Below are positions 1 through 12,263 of a stretch of DNA of 64,000 bases, one piece after another. The stretch spans positions 642,835-706,834 of the forward strand of contig JAQGDQ010000078.1 of assembly GCA_030141605.1 (NCBI GenBank), read 5' to 3'. Both the position numbers and the translations under genes were made by a program. The DNA is from Tubiluchus corallicola (taxonomy: Eukaryota; Priapulida; Priapulimorpha; Priapulimorphida; Tubiluchidae). Position 1 is the first letter of the stretch. Each line of letters starts with the position of its first letter. The notes beneath the pieces are model-generated. The model did not search any database. It was not told the origin of the DNA and saw only the letters and a program-made list of their open reading frames with translations.

Positions 1-822
1 TGACATTATAGAGAGAGATAAATTATAATATACATTTGTGAGGCTGCAGCATAGTGTTTAATTAATTTAAAAAGTCGACTTTCAGCTTACTCTCATACAA
101 AAGTGAATTTTTAAGCTCTGCCCTAGTACTATGATCTCCTTCATTTCTGAGCACTGCATATAAGACTTATAAAGAAGCAAAGATTGTATAACAATGTTGA
201 TAAAAAAGAATCTATGTTTTTGCACCAAAATTAACGTTTTAAACATGGCAATAATTCGTTGAGTAAAAGTTTATAGCATTTAATTTTTGCTTTAATATCT
301 ATATTTTATAGTTTATAGTCTTATATTTTAGAGTGTTTGCTGGTGAACCTGATACATTTTCAAATTGCCAGAGATCTACTCCTGCTACAGAATATCATAA
401 TTACTAATTACAACTATACAGTTGTTAATTCACTAAAAAAGTCAAAGCATTTTGCTCTTCACATGTAAAAACTGACAGCCATCAAACGGTATTTTTAGAA
501 GTATATTGTAAAATAACATAAATTATAACTTATAACAATTTTTATAATAAAAAGTGGATAGATACAATTTCCCACTTTGAAAGTGTGTTGGAAAATTAAA
601 TACATTTAAACCTCTTTATGCCATTACTTTGTGACTGCAAAAACGTTGCCTTTGTAGTGAGTTTAGCATTATAACGAGCTGCATACATGCAAGTGTAGAT
701 ATTTTGTTTTGCTAAAAATTTGATGATGGCATTTTAAAAGGAGGGCATTATAACGAGGTTTGACTGTAGGTTTGATTGTACTAATTTTGTTGTGCAAAAT
801 TGCCTACATTTTATTTTTGCAG
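1..822 (+). other. intron of gene 1 (partial), no exon seen
   Basis: This is AT-rich sequence upstream of the first visible exon. It ends in a T-rich tract and the acceptor AG at 821-822. I see no exon, recognisable repeat or RNA gene in it, so earlier exons of gene 1 lie outside the window. Confidence 0.6.
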
Positions 823-1032
823 AGCATGAGTCAAGATACCCACCTGCAGGACAACCAAGCTCGCAAGGTTATCCAAGTACTGCTAGCAGTGGACAGTACC
901 CTGGTGGACACCCAAAATTTACGGCAAATCAGCCACCATTTCCTTATACCGGTCATTATGGTCAGCAAGGAAAGCTTCCGGAACATGTTTCTGGACAGCA
1001 AGGTTATCCTGTTCCGCACATGCAGCAGCAAG
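823..1032 (+). CDS. gene 1, internal coding exon (Q/P/S/G/Y-rich tail)
   Basis: The exon runs from acceptor ttttgcag to donor ggtact, contributing 2 bases, 69 codons and 1 base. The encoded stretch begins H-E-S-R-Y-P-P and is dominated by Gln, Pro, Ser, Gly and Tyr, with repeats of the form GQQG, GYP and MQQQ. It has no hydrophobic segment and no folded domain that I recognise, so it is likely an intrinsically disordered C-terminal region. The open frame across the whole segment, the flanking splice signals and phase agreement with the next exon (phase 1) support it as real. Disordered tails like this occur in RNA-binding, trafficking and transcription proteins; I cannot choose among them. 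Confidence 0.72.
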
Positions 1033-3760
1033 GTACTAAAAGCTGAGAAGTGATTCATGTTTTTGATAAAGGCTATACTAACTGTTGCATAATGTATATG
1101 CAATTTGGTATGTCCAGGGCTGGTTTATTTCCTAAATTAAGCTTCGTGCTATAAAAGAGCCCAACAGTTCGCATTTACTAGATGAACGAGACAGTTACTT
1201 TCTTTCAGTTATAAATAATCAAAGCAACACACCAGATTTGAGTCTGGCAATGTAACACATACACTAGTGAAGTTGTATGATAAAATTACTAATTTATAGT
1301 GATGACTTAGAAGCATGCAAGGCAATTGTGATGTTAATAACCATTATGCATAATTCTTAGGCTTTCAGAGAGATGTTCATAAATCTGAGAGCAAAAACAA
1401 ACTTATTCTCTGTTATTAAGAGAAGCCTTCCAAACTGTCAGTATGAAAATATTTGCAGCCCTTCCCATATCACCTAATTGCAAGAATATTGATGGACTTT
1501 CTGCACTTCCGAATTAAACTGTGCATTTTCTGGAACTTGCCCTAGACAATTTAGAAGGGATTTGAAATTGTTGGTAAAAATGTTTAGTTGTAATAAGTTA
1601 GTCTAGAGAATAATATAAGTTCTTACAAAAGTTAACTTTGTATATTGGCTTGGGGAATTGAACCTTCCTGTGCTTGTTGTTGTGGTTACAAGGAAATGTG
1701 TTCAATTAAATATTGAGGCACCACATGCATAGGTGTGCTAATCAGAACGAATTAATTTTCCGTGTCGAGCCTGTGTTGTGGGGAACATGGCCCAGTGGAA
1801 CGAAACATCACCGATACTTTGCTTGAAGGTGGGCGGACTACGGCACAAACCCTCACATCAGATCTCATTCGGATAAACCAGTATAAGAGCAGAAGACAAC
1901 TAAAACAGATAACTGCAACATGTGCCTAATCAGAAAATGTCAGACCAGCAGATATTGTTTATCAATATTTATGACACAACAAAATTATTTCATGATGTTA
2001 TATCTTGAAGTTTTCTATGCCTACAGCTACTAATATGAAAACTAGTAATTATGTAACATGACTGCAACTAAATAGTCCGGCACAAAAGCAATTACAGCCT
2101 ATGAAGGACATCTGCTTCCTCATGTTCAGCACAAAAGATGCATATTAGAGAGCTACAAGAAGAGATACAGAGGAGAAAAAAGCAAAAACGCACAATAACT
2201 TATGCAGAACAAGCAGCATATCTACCACCAGAGAGCATCTACTATGAGAGAGAAAGGGTGACCGATTCACTAACTTTTACGGTTTTTTCGCCACCACTTC
2301 TCTAAAATACTAATAACTTATTTTGTTTATGTATTTGATGTTAATTTGTGTAATTAGAAGAGATAAATAAAGAAAAATGAATGTGTAGGCAATTGGAACT
2401 GTAATTCTTTCATTGCTTAACTCTTTTGATTGTCTTTCATTAGAAATAACATGTTTTTTATGTTTTGAAGCATGTATAAGACTGCATAAATTTTCATAAA
2501 CTTAATGTAGTTTGCATAAATAACATAGACATTATAAGTTTATTTAAGTTATATAAGATGAAATATGTTGCGGCTGCACATTTGTTATTATGATACAGTA
2601 GGTGCCATTTATTAGACTCACGGTTAATAGAATCGGTCGCCTAATTTACTCAAAAATGACTGGTATGAGCCATTCCTGTTCAAATCCATATAAAAACTGA
2701 AGGCAATTGACTCAAATAATTCCACATAATTGGCTCTTCATTTTTTATCTTCAGGTACTTAAAATAAGACACCTTGGTTGATTTTTGTTGACGAAAGAGC
2801 ACTTAGTAACATTTTATGTCATCTTCACTTCTCTTTAGTGCACTATAATGTATGTATAAACAATCACGTTAAGTAAGGTTTTGTAAGCAGGTATATTTAT
2901 CATGCGTTAAATATACAGCTTTAAATATGTCACCTACTCACCCGCTGCAATTAACCTCGTTGTTTCTGGTAGCTAAATTGAATCAATTGCCCTGTAGTTT
3001 GCTTTCGAAATTCCTTCTGCTTCTCACAGGCAAAACATGGTCATCACGAACTGCAGCTTAAGCATGTCTTGCAGTAGGTGTTTTGAGCTGCAGCATACAG
3101 CAATAGGTTTTCAATGCTTTTATCAGTTAATGAACTTTATATATCAAGTTCTTCTTGAAGAAACGAAGCAACCGACCTTGCATGTTTTTGCAATATTTAG
3201 TGCAAATAAACTGATTTTTGGGATTTTTTTCTTTTCTTTTATTAATTCACTTATATAAATTAGTATTCTTACATTATTGTACATATTCTTAAATGACTGG
3301 ACATAAGAGTTTTGACATAATTCATTTCTAAAATTCATATAAAGCCTTAGCAATGCATACCAGTCCGATGAGTCATGACTCATACTCTTGTATCGTGTAG
3401 TAGTAATATGCTACACACGTCAACTAATAGATGCAGGTGGTTAATTGGATTAAAACACTTTCATCCCAAAGTGAGTCTATTAAGCGGCTTCTGTCTTGCT
3501 GACTTTACTGACTTTAATTTCATACACTTTATAACCTATTGAGAGGGACAAATAAATTTTTTTGAATTGAATTGAATTCTACTGTATTACACTTTTCATA
3601 CTTATTCCCTATTTCAGTTATGTCAAAAAGTGACAAATAATTAGCAATAACCATCAACCCACTATACAATAGAAAACCATTTAGCTTATCTTCTAATGTA
3701 CATCTGTATTTTCTCTGTCATCATGCCTAAATGCCTGAGAATTTTCATTTTGTTTTTCAG
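1033..3760 (+). other. gene 1 intron, 2.7 kb
   Basis: The donor is GT at 1033 and the acceptor is in ttttcag at 3754-3760. I see no exon inside. A GAATT-type tail follows AATAAA near 3550-3580 and looks like the 3' end of an old non-LTR element. A 55-codon open stretch near 2129 has no recognisable similarity. Confidence 0.6.
3547..3582 (+). repeat. non-LTR-type 3' tail with (GAATT)n
   Basis: GGGACAAATAAA is followed by a T run and three GAATT units. A poly(A)-like signal plus a short pentamer repeat is the usual appearance of CR1/L2-like retrotransposon 3' ends. No reverse-transcriptase sequence is readable just upstream, so the assignment rests on the tail alone. Confidence 0.4.
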
Positions 3761-3909
3761 CAGGTTACGTACCATCCATGGTTGATCCGCACAAACCCGG
3801 ATTCAGTGCGGAACAAGATAAGTTCTACATGCAGCAGCATGCAGTGCGACCAACCCAAGGTTCCATGTTGCCTCACCAGACCATGCTTCATATGCAGCAA
3901 GCAGGCAAG
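3761..3909 (+). CDS. gene 1, internal coding exon
   Basis: This exon adds 2 bases plus 49 codons and continues gene 1 in phase. It encodes A-G-Y-V-P-S-M-V-D-P-H-K-P-G, then a QQ- and M/H-rich stretch ending MQQAGK before donor gtgaac. The residue bias matches the preceding exon. The 3' splice site is a tandem acceptor, cagcag at 3758-3763, so use of the second AG would drop one alanine without changing frame. Confidence 0.72.
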
Positions 3910-4709
3910 GTGAACAGTTACTTACCTGGCATCTGCTAGTATTATTTTTATTTTTTTATTTACTTATTAAATACATCCATAACAACCATTGCAGCATAGC
4001 ACTTCAAGAGACTTTATGAATTGGTAATAACATATTTAGTATAGACTCAAAGTGCCAAGTTGCAAATGGCCTATCTGGTGCTCAAGAAGTAATTACTTGT
4101 TGTGAGCACCCCAAATGAATGCAGATTGAAAAAAAAAGAAAAAGGAAGAGTAAAGAAGCAGAAAAGAAAAGTTGAAGGCGAATAGAAAGAAAGATGTGAT
4201 GGTAACTGTATGAAGTGACGTGCAGCAGTGTGATAGGTCCCAAGAGGGGCAGCCGAATTATTGATGCATTCTATATACTTAGAAAGATTTCTTTTTAAAA
4301 TTTCTTTTGAAGTTATTTATAAATGTAGAGTTTTTTATGTATTCATTGATATTATTCCAAAGTCTATGGCCAGTGTGTGTCAGTGCCTTGCCACATCAAT
4401 AATATCATCCACACCTTCACTTTAATAACGGAATGTAAATTTCAAGGAGGGTAACTAACAAAGTTTACTTTTAGAAGAACAGTGTCATACCAGTTGTTGC
4501 CTTTTGACGGTCCTGTGTTATACGTTTACTATACGTATTGAGTTCTTTTAGCGATATGTAGTTAATATACCCATTTGTTTTATAAATCTTGAAGTCTTAA
4601 ATGTGCATACTCCTTTTTTTAAATTACTACTTTTGATTAACGTGCTAATTACTTTGTTTAAAAACAACAGCAAAATTATTTTAAAATGTTAACAAAGTAT
4701 TTTTTGTAG
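3910..4709 (+). other. gene 1 intron, 0.8 kb
   Basis: The donor is gtgaac and the acceptor tttgtag. The contents are AT-rich with a purine-rich patch at about 4130-4190. I see no gene or recognisable element. Confidence 0.6.
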
Positions 4710-4802
4710 ACTGGGAGCATTGTGCATGGCTATCCAGCAATAGCACGACCACAAGGTCCTTCTACAACAGCATACCAATCTGCTTCATCAGCCAATCAAC
4801 AC
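4710..4802 (+). CDS. gene 1, internal coding exon
   Basis: The exon has 31 codons, phase 0 at both ends and a strong donor gtaagt. The translation T-G-S-I-V-H-G-Y-P-A-I-A-R-P-Q continues the Ser/Gln/Pro/Tyr-rich tail. It is too short to stand out as an ORF; the support is the composition shared with its neighbours and the matching phase. Confidence 0.7.
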
Positions 4803-5515
4803 GTAAGTTTTTAATTAAGCTAAAATAAATCTCAGTCCAAGGATATAGTAAGTTTCGTTAATGGTCAATGTTGGTAGGCCCTCAAAATTTGGGTCACCGG
4901 TGCCATCCAGGGGGCAAATTCTTCCAAGTATTTTGAGAAGGTACATATCTCAGGTTGTCAAAAATGCCTGGTGGATATTTCTATAGCACAGTTTTGTGAG
5001 GGGTACTGGCCCATATATGGGACCATCCTCAAAAAATCTATGTTTTTGTAAATTTGAGTATGGCATGGTTAGGCCTGCATGATGTTATAGCCATGTAAGT
5101 TTTAAGAGTTTAATTTGTCCAGTCTTATACTGTACACCATTGTGATCATTTGGATAATAGTAAAAAAAATTTGACTGGTCCATCAGGATGCACTGTCCTA
5201 AAAACTGTCCCATCTCAGAGTAGCCTAAACTGGGTTTATTGTTTCTCTGTTTATTTTTCCCGTATCGTGTTTATTTTGCATTCCTTTGGTAAGTTGTTAC
5301 CTACACAGTATACTACTTTCGATGCAGCTGTATAAAACTCCTCCATCAGTAATTGCTAAGAGTTGGGCAGTAGTTGGGCATGGAGCATTTTGTGAAAAAA
5401 TGAACTCACAGTTTTTTTGCCTCTTTTGTTTTTTGTAGATAATGTAGATATTATGTATGTCATTTTGTTAGCAGCATTAACATAAATATTTATGGTTCTT
5501 TTACTCCTGTTTCAG
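4803..5515 (+). other. gene 1 intron, 0.7 kb
   Basis: The donor is gtaagt and the acceptor tgtttcag. The segment near 4865-5090 is slightly richer in GC and may be an old repeat, but I cannot classify it. Confidence 0.5.
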
Positions 5516-5587
5516 CCTTCAGCCTACAATCCGCAAGGATCATCTCGAGCCGCATACCCAACGCAACATGGTCGCAACTACTACTAG
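5516..5587 (+). CDS. gene 1, terminal coding exon with stop
   Basis: This exon has 23 codons plus TAG at 5585-5587. It encodes P-S-A-Y-N-P-Q-G and ends G-R-N-Y-Y. Joined in phase, the four visible exons give about 173 C-terminal residues of a low-complexity tail. The Arg-Asn-Tyr-Tyr end does not point me to a family. Confidence 0.72.
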   Translation, partial: PSAYNPQGSSRAAYPTQHGRNYY

Positions 5588-7122
5588 CATGATAATGACA
5601 GTTCTGTGTGACAGTTTAAAAGTGAAAAGCAGTTACAGTTGTTGTTAAGTATTGGTGTATGTTATCTAGATGGTGAATTATTATTTGTTGTATAAATTTG
5701 GCATGGCTTATTTTTTAAATAATATTAGATTTTAAATAATTATGATCAAGTACTTCGTGCTTGCTGTGTGAGAAGAGGTGGCAGGCATCTACTGTTCTTT
5801 CTAATACAGTTGCTTACCAAATTGTTTGTAGCAGAATTACAGGGAAACTGTCTAAAAAGATACTGTGGTCACAAGAAGATAAATACTAGTGGACAAGAAA
5901 GAACCAGCTTTTTTAATGTTAAAAGGTGTTGTGCACATTCCAGCATTTGCCATGTGATGATGATGGCAAGGTCTATCAATGTTGTGGACACAGTCCAGAA
6001 TCTGTTAAGTGATGATGAAGGCAAGGCTTATCAATGTTGTCGACACAGTCCAGAATCTGTTAAGTGATGATGATGGCAAGGTCTATCAATGTTGTGGACA
6101 CAGTCCAGAATCTGTTAAGTGATGATGAAGGCAAGGCTTATCAATGGTAAACTGTTTGTGTTTGCACAGTCTATTATCAGTTTGGTGATGAATTGGAACA
6201 CAGGAGACAGTCCCTTTTTGTAAAGAAAGTGGAATCTGCTTCACTATTTTTATTGGTTATCAACAAGTTATTTTATTCTGCAGTTTGTACACTGTTATTA
6301 ATAGTTTTGGTTTATACAAAAGCAAAAATATTATGTTTATTCTCAGTTTCTGATACTGTGCAAATTCTTTGAATATTCCACCAAAATTTGCACTCATTGA
6401 TAAGTCATAGAACTTCAAATTTAACTTAAGACTTTGCACTTCCCACATGATAAAATTTGGAAGAAAGTGGTTAGTTGGACACCTGGCATAAGGAACCATG
6501 TTATTATATTGTAGCATTTTAGTTGTCAAAACTAATTTTTTAAAAGACTGATTAAACATGTGGGTGATTGCTAAGTGGAAGTTGCCTAGTGTTTGTCTTT
6601 GGATTTGTTAGTAATTAATAATTTCCTTTCAGCATTTGTTAATTTAACTTACCATGTCTATGCTTCATTTTATAGCCTCTGGAAGACTGGAAAAGTGAAA
6701 ATTTACTAAGACTAATGCATACTAGGTGTTACTATAATGCATAAACTGTACTCTAGTTGTTGTGTTTCAGTTAGCTAATATTATTTTTTATATTTACGCA
6801 CACTTATAGCTTTGTAATTGTAATTATTGTCGTCAATGCCCCCATTGTTGTTTGCACAGCATCGGTTTTCATATCAATACAGTGTCTCTGGTTCTCCGTG
6901 CCTTTCTTCCCTTTACTCATTTTTATCAATCCTTCTCTTTCTCTTTTCCGTTTCTTCTCGAGGTGGCCTTTAACTTTTGCATCTGTGTTGCCATTTTCAG
7001 GTCCCCTTAGCCACACAACATTAATATATGTAATTGAAATTAAGCTACAATCTTAAATTGTTACAGAAATGCTCAAATCTGTATTTGTTCGAATCTTTAT
7101 AAGTTGTTTTTAGATAAATAAA
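5588..7122 (+). other. gene 1 3' UTR / downstream region
   Basis: No further coding exon is visible. The first good poly(A) signal I see is AATAAA at 7117-7122, which would give a 3' UTR of about 1.5 kb. That AATAAA sits in a TCTTGACTCTTGAA context which may itself be a retroelement tail, so the true 3' end is uncertain. The 55-bp tandem repeat lies inside this stretch. Confidence 0.4.
5954..6147 (+). repeat. 55-bp tandem repeat, 3.5 copies
   Basis: Units start at 5954, 6009, 6064 and 6119 with gtgatgatga and run through caatgttgtsgacacag to ctgttaa. Units 1 and 3 are alike (gatggcaaggtctat), as are 2 and 4 (gaaggcaaggcttat), so the array is really a duplicated 110-bp dimer. The period is not a multiple of three, so the overlapping open frame is not evidence of coding. 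Confidence 0.9.
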
Positions 7123-10100
7123 TCTTGACTCTTGAATCCCAATTTTATTTTTGTCCCAAGATTGCATATTAAACCGAGTTTGTGTGAAAGTGCATTTTGC
7201 CGTTTACTAAAGAAACTAAAATTTTACAGTTTGTGAAAAATGTCTGAAATGACAATGGGTTTTGCAGTGTGAACTCAGAAATGAGGAGTATCTGTTGTGA
7301 TGGCTGTTTCATTATGCACTACAGTTTTTCATTCTCTAAGTCTATATTTTAGCTGATGATTGCTATGCAACCAACATTATCAATTTTATATCTGCGAATA
7401 AATGAATGCGTTATTGAACATACATTAATGATTAAGTACCGACAAAAGCCTCGTGTAGCCATGATCATTGAAAAATTGTACTGCTTATAAGTAACGGTGT
7501 AATAGCAGCACGCATTAGGTTTTTAAAATAAATCATGCAGCAGAGACATTAACCTTTCTCTCTATGCTTTTGTCTAGTATTGATTCAGTTTTTGATTAAT
7601 GTACTTGAGCAGCAAGTTTGGCTGTTCAGAGTTGAAAAACTAGTGGAACAAATATTTGTTCATGGTCATACACTTTCATTTTCAGTATTGCTGAATATTC
7701 AAGCCGATACACAGCGGCTTCATTGTAGAATAATATAGCCAAGTGATTTTCAAAAATCTGCTTTTGGCTGGATCTTTTTATTCCCTTGTAGGTTGAAAGG
7801 TCTTGGTTGTCGAAATTAAAAATCAAATAATATGCATTGTGGTGGTGAGATTGGGGTCAGCTGTTCAATGACTAGCTTTTTCACAGGAAGGGCATTAGAT
7901 TATTCAAACTTTTTTATTCTCTGTCTGTTCACTGTTCTTCAGACGGGAAAATGAACATAACATTCATTAAATTTTTTTATTTAATATTTATTTACAGCTT
8001 TTTGCACGTGAATACAAAAATCAATGTATGTTATCACAAAGTATAAACTTGCCACGGTCCATGGTGAGCTCTAGTCCAGCAGCAAAAATCGTCAACTTGA
8101 ATACAAGCTTAATTAAACGACTAGACTAAAGACGATAATGTTCCTCGTTTCTAAACGAAGACGAAGTGGTCATCAATGAGGCATCCATACTTCCCAGATA
8201 TGATGCATGTAATGTGCTCTTGAGACGAAATTCTCAGCATTATAAATGTTAACCGAATAAAGCTGAACTGAACTGAGAAACTCAATACCGCATGCAACAA
8301 TAACGAAGCAAAAAATTCAAACAAAAGTAGAAATGTGTGAATTCAAATTCAGCAAAGAATTCAAATTCAAACATTTATTTCAAAACAAAACACAATCCAT
8401 GAAAAAAACGAAATATTGCACATCCAGGAAGATAATAAATCAACCAACAAATATATAATAAAAGTTTATTTATGCGAGGAAAAGGAAAGAGCGGGTGCTT
8501 TCCAGAAATTCCTCAGTAATTGTGGATAGGTTCCAAGACAACTCTTGGATTGATTTATTTTGATTGAACAAAGAAAGCAGGGCGAGTTAAAGGGCACTTG
8601 GATTCTGTGAAATGATGGGTTAAGTAAAATACTCATTAAAATCAATATGGTAATATAATCATTCATAACACAGATAAGCTCTTATTAAAAATAATATTAA
8701 GATTGAACAGAAGTGCAATTATGCTGCGACAAATAATTTAATAATGTATTGAATATTTTTAACAAATTTTACGTGGTGATCAAATGCATTCTACAAGTAA
8801 AAGATCATCAACATTACTAAAAAATTAATTAATAAGATATAAAACATACGCATGAAACCATGAAACATACACAATCGTAGAAAATGCAAGACTATTTCAA
8901 CTACACAATAATTTAATAGTATAAAATAAAATAATAGTAAGCTTTCAAACTTTTTTAAAAATTATCAAGTGACTTGATCAGCCGTAATGCCACAGTTTGC
9001 GGGTAGCAGAACTGAAAGATGATCACCGCGTGACAAGCCTGGGACGTGGTCTTCAAGATTACTTCTATTTCAGCTAGATCTTAATGCTCTGCGAGGGACA
9101 TATAGTTTAAGAAGGTCTGATATGTATGTAGGAGCCAGACCATTGATTGTTTTGTAAGTTATAAAATTTAATTCTGTTATCAAATAACGATCAGTGCAAT
9201 TCTCTGAGTATTGGAATGATATGGTCAAATATTCGACAGCCAGTGACCTGAATTGTGTATGTGTTGAAGCTTTTGAATTTGATAGACAGGAAGGCCATAT
9301 AATAAATTATCGCAGAAATCCAATCGGGAACTAAAAAAGCACGCTCTAGGATTTCACAAGTATCTTCGAGAGAAATATGCTAATATTTTATGTAATACTG
9401 AGATTCCTAACACTACTATATGGATTATTGCCAAACACAATAGAGAATTGACGCCGAGCACCAAAAATAATCATATAAGTTTTGCCAGGACCCTCTTTGG
9501 GGCCCCGAGGCAGACAAAGATTTTTCTCAAAATTGAGGATTCGAAGTCCAGTAAATCTGCATGTAGACTCTAATAAATGTTTTATTTCCATGATCAGATA
9601 TAACATAATGTAAGCAGCAACATAAATCAGTATTTATGGTTACATTCACCAATCACCTTTTAGGTTTTTTTCATAGTGAAATGCTTTTTAAACGTTCGTA
9701 ATAATTTCCTTCAAAAGAGAATACTTTTCTTAAAAAACCAAAAAATAAATTTAACTCTTAACTAGAGTACTAATTAAAATGTGCTTTTCCGGTTTTTTGT
9801 TTGAAAATCTTCTAATAACACTATCAAAATTTCATTCTCAATGGGTGGATACAATACAAAGTACTTGCTGGACTCCCCCTGCCATAATTTCAGTAAGGTA
9901 TACCTTATAAGACGACAGATAATGTCACGTATCGAGGTGCATCAAGCATACATCGCTGATGTTAATGTACGTGTGAGCTTCAACGCGCTTGCGTCTAGGC
10001 TTCACTACGTACTGCCACACCGCTTCAACGCGAAGGCTTCCTTCTCTCTGCACGCTTTCTCTGTCACCGCGCGAAAGCAGTGTTGTTGTTCTTGTCAACT

Positions 10101-10144
10101 GTAGCTAGTATTTTTGTTTAATTGGCTGTAGTGTATCAGTAGTC
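7123..10144. other. intergenic region upstream of the EF-hand gene
   Basis: I find no supported exon. Contents are AT-rich sequence, an AATAAAGCTGAACTGAACTGA element tail at about 8256-8276, a minus-strand reverse-transcriptase fragment at about 8965-9175, and a GC-richer stretch just before 10145 that probably contains the promoter and 5' UTR of the next gene. I see no convincing TATA box. Confidence 0.5.
8965..9175 (-). pseudogene. non-LTR retrotransposon RT C-terminal fragment
   Basis: Reading the minus strand from about 9175 gives F-I-T-Y-K-T-I-N-G-L-A-P-T-Y-I-S-D-L-L, then Y-V-P-R-R-A-L-R-S-S and a stop. The TYKxxNGLAPxYISDLL motif is characteristic of the region C-terminal to the reverse transcriptase in many animal non-LTR elements. 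It carries stop codons and no palm motifs, so this is a short dead fragment. Confidence 0.7.
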
Positions 10145-10268
10145 ATGGCTAGCAAGGAATCGCTTCGTGGAAACTTCCTGCAACGCTTCAGGGATAAAAA
10201 CAGCCAAGAGTTGAAAAACTTAACTGCCCAGCAGTTTTATGATGTTTGGACGCATTATGACAGAGATG
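10145..10268 (+). CDS. Cbp53E: EF-hand gene exon 1 (start codon, first half of EF1)
   Basis: ATG at 10145 sits in agtcATGG, a fair initiation context, and it is the first ATG giving a frame that joins exon 2. It encodes M-A-S-K-E-S-L-R and then an amphipathic helix leading to Y-D-R-D. Donor gtaagt interrupts the first calcium loop after residue 41 (phase 1). Confidence 0.93.
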
Positions 10269-12263
10269 GTAAGTGGACAAAGAGTTGAATTATCCACCAG
10301 CGAACTAATGCATTTAAAAAACATAATGCCAGCATTACTTAGACCATTTTTTCATTTTTTCCATTTTTATTTTGTGTACGTTATTACCCAAAGGTCTTCA
10401 TACATTATACATACATCAGGCGCGAAAATTTCTAGAAAAATTTATTACACGCAAATTTTTCGCGAACGTTTCTCGTGGGAGTTCGAGAATTTGATTTTTT
10501 TGCATTACGCATTACTACGCTTAAAATTCCTGCTAACGTTACATTTAAAACTAGTTGTAGCGGTGACTTATAACATGCATAATTGTTTTTCTCATTACAC
10601 CAAACAGTACCCTCACAGTGCTGCATAAATAGTAGTTTGGTGATAATATAAATTTAATAGGTGACTTTAATGATTACTTCGGCCGGCTATAGAAAAAGCA
10701 GGCCTAAACGGTGAAAAACATTCTGCCTCGCTTGGTTAAAAAAGGAAAAACGTACCCTACCTTAAACTATAGCTCAAAACAATCTACCGTATAAAATACT
10801 GAAAGGGATACTATTTTTTCAAGAACGACTTACGTGTAAGAATTATTACCACAAAAAAAAACAATTTCGCGTTCGCGCGGCATGTACATGCATTTTGCCA
10901 TTCGCTGGTTAGACGGGCACTAGCGCCTATAGCTCGGAAACGCGTTGTACAAAAACAGGTGCTGCACCTCTCAGTTCAGATGTGTTCAGTTGTGACGTAG
11001 TGCACACGTTAGAGAACTCATGCGTGAACGCAGCGATGAACTTCAAATTTGAAATTTAAACTAAGAATTTACCGAGGTTTTGTATATCACACTGAATGTT
11101 GTTCAGTAGTATTGTACTTGAATTGTCTCTCTCGCAAACACGTGCAACACGCTCACGGAATGTTTGTGCTGTTGAAAAGTCTGTTCATTTGCGATTAATC
11201 ACTAGCTGGGCTCGCCCGCTGTTAACTAAATTTTTGACCTACAGTATAATTATCTAAAACGCTTTAGCATTATTATAAGTATTAAAATGTGTACTTTTTA
11301 CTGCACATTAAAATGTGGTATAATATGAAAAATCATCTTGTTTTCTTCTTAACTCAGCCAGTACGGAATTATGTGTTTAGAAGCGTTCAGAACTAAACCT
11401 GAGTGTTTAACAGTTTAAAAATAATTGTGCCTATACCAGCATTGAAATGTAACTTGCGCTACAAATTTACAGCAGTGTATTTGTGAAAATTTGTGTCAAT
11501 ATTTCAGTGTGTGTATTACGCACAACTAACAATTTCAAATATTTTCGAAATCGGGAATTTGAGAAATCCATTTTGACGTCTTACACCAAGTAGCGGCTAA
11601 CATCAATACGTTCATTAAAAGTAGCACTAGTACAAAGCACTTCAGCCAGTACACTGTTAGGACGCAGCTTATACGCATGAATATTTTTTATTGAATAGTT
11701 CACCTCGTATAAGAACATATTGTAACAAGTGATTGAATTCCCTTTCCAGTAGAGATTTTTGGCGCTCCAGTTTTTTTAATTCACAAGTTTTCTCTCTGTT
11801 ATACAATTTTAAATTACCCTAAGATTTCTCATAATTAAATGTTTTACTAATATATTGTAAGTTTATTTATGAACGATAATTTATATATGTCTTATTTAAA
11901 TTTGAGATATTGTAAATTTGCTTGTTTCAAATGTTCAGTTTATACAATTGTAAAATAGCCATGGAGAATTGTAATTTTTGATGCAAATTAAGAGCCTTCA
12001 AATTACTTACGTACTTACTGTACTTTAAAAAACTTAATGAATAAATACTGGTGACAACTTAGTACACACTCCATGTTTTCTTTCCAGAAAATGACGAGTA
12101 GAACTACCTCGATATTGTCTTTGAGGTACCCCATTTATCATTCCCAAGTCTTCTCACGCCCCATAGAACCTATCGAAAAAGAATTCCTTGTTTTTTTGGT
12201 AGTTTATTTTAAATTTGAATTGTTATTGGTTTACTAAGTTGTACTTAATAAATATCGGGGCTA

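Noticed and set aside
1650-1715. Inverse B-box-like ggggaattgaacctt with a TTGTAA nearby, possible tRNA
   Set aside because: No consistent cloverleaf can be drawn; spacing between the anticodon-like and T-arm-like parts is wrong.
2129-2305. Open frame near 2129-2305, charged then LPPESIYYERE
   Set aside because: It has no recognisable family, no splice support and lies inside a gene 1 intron.
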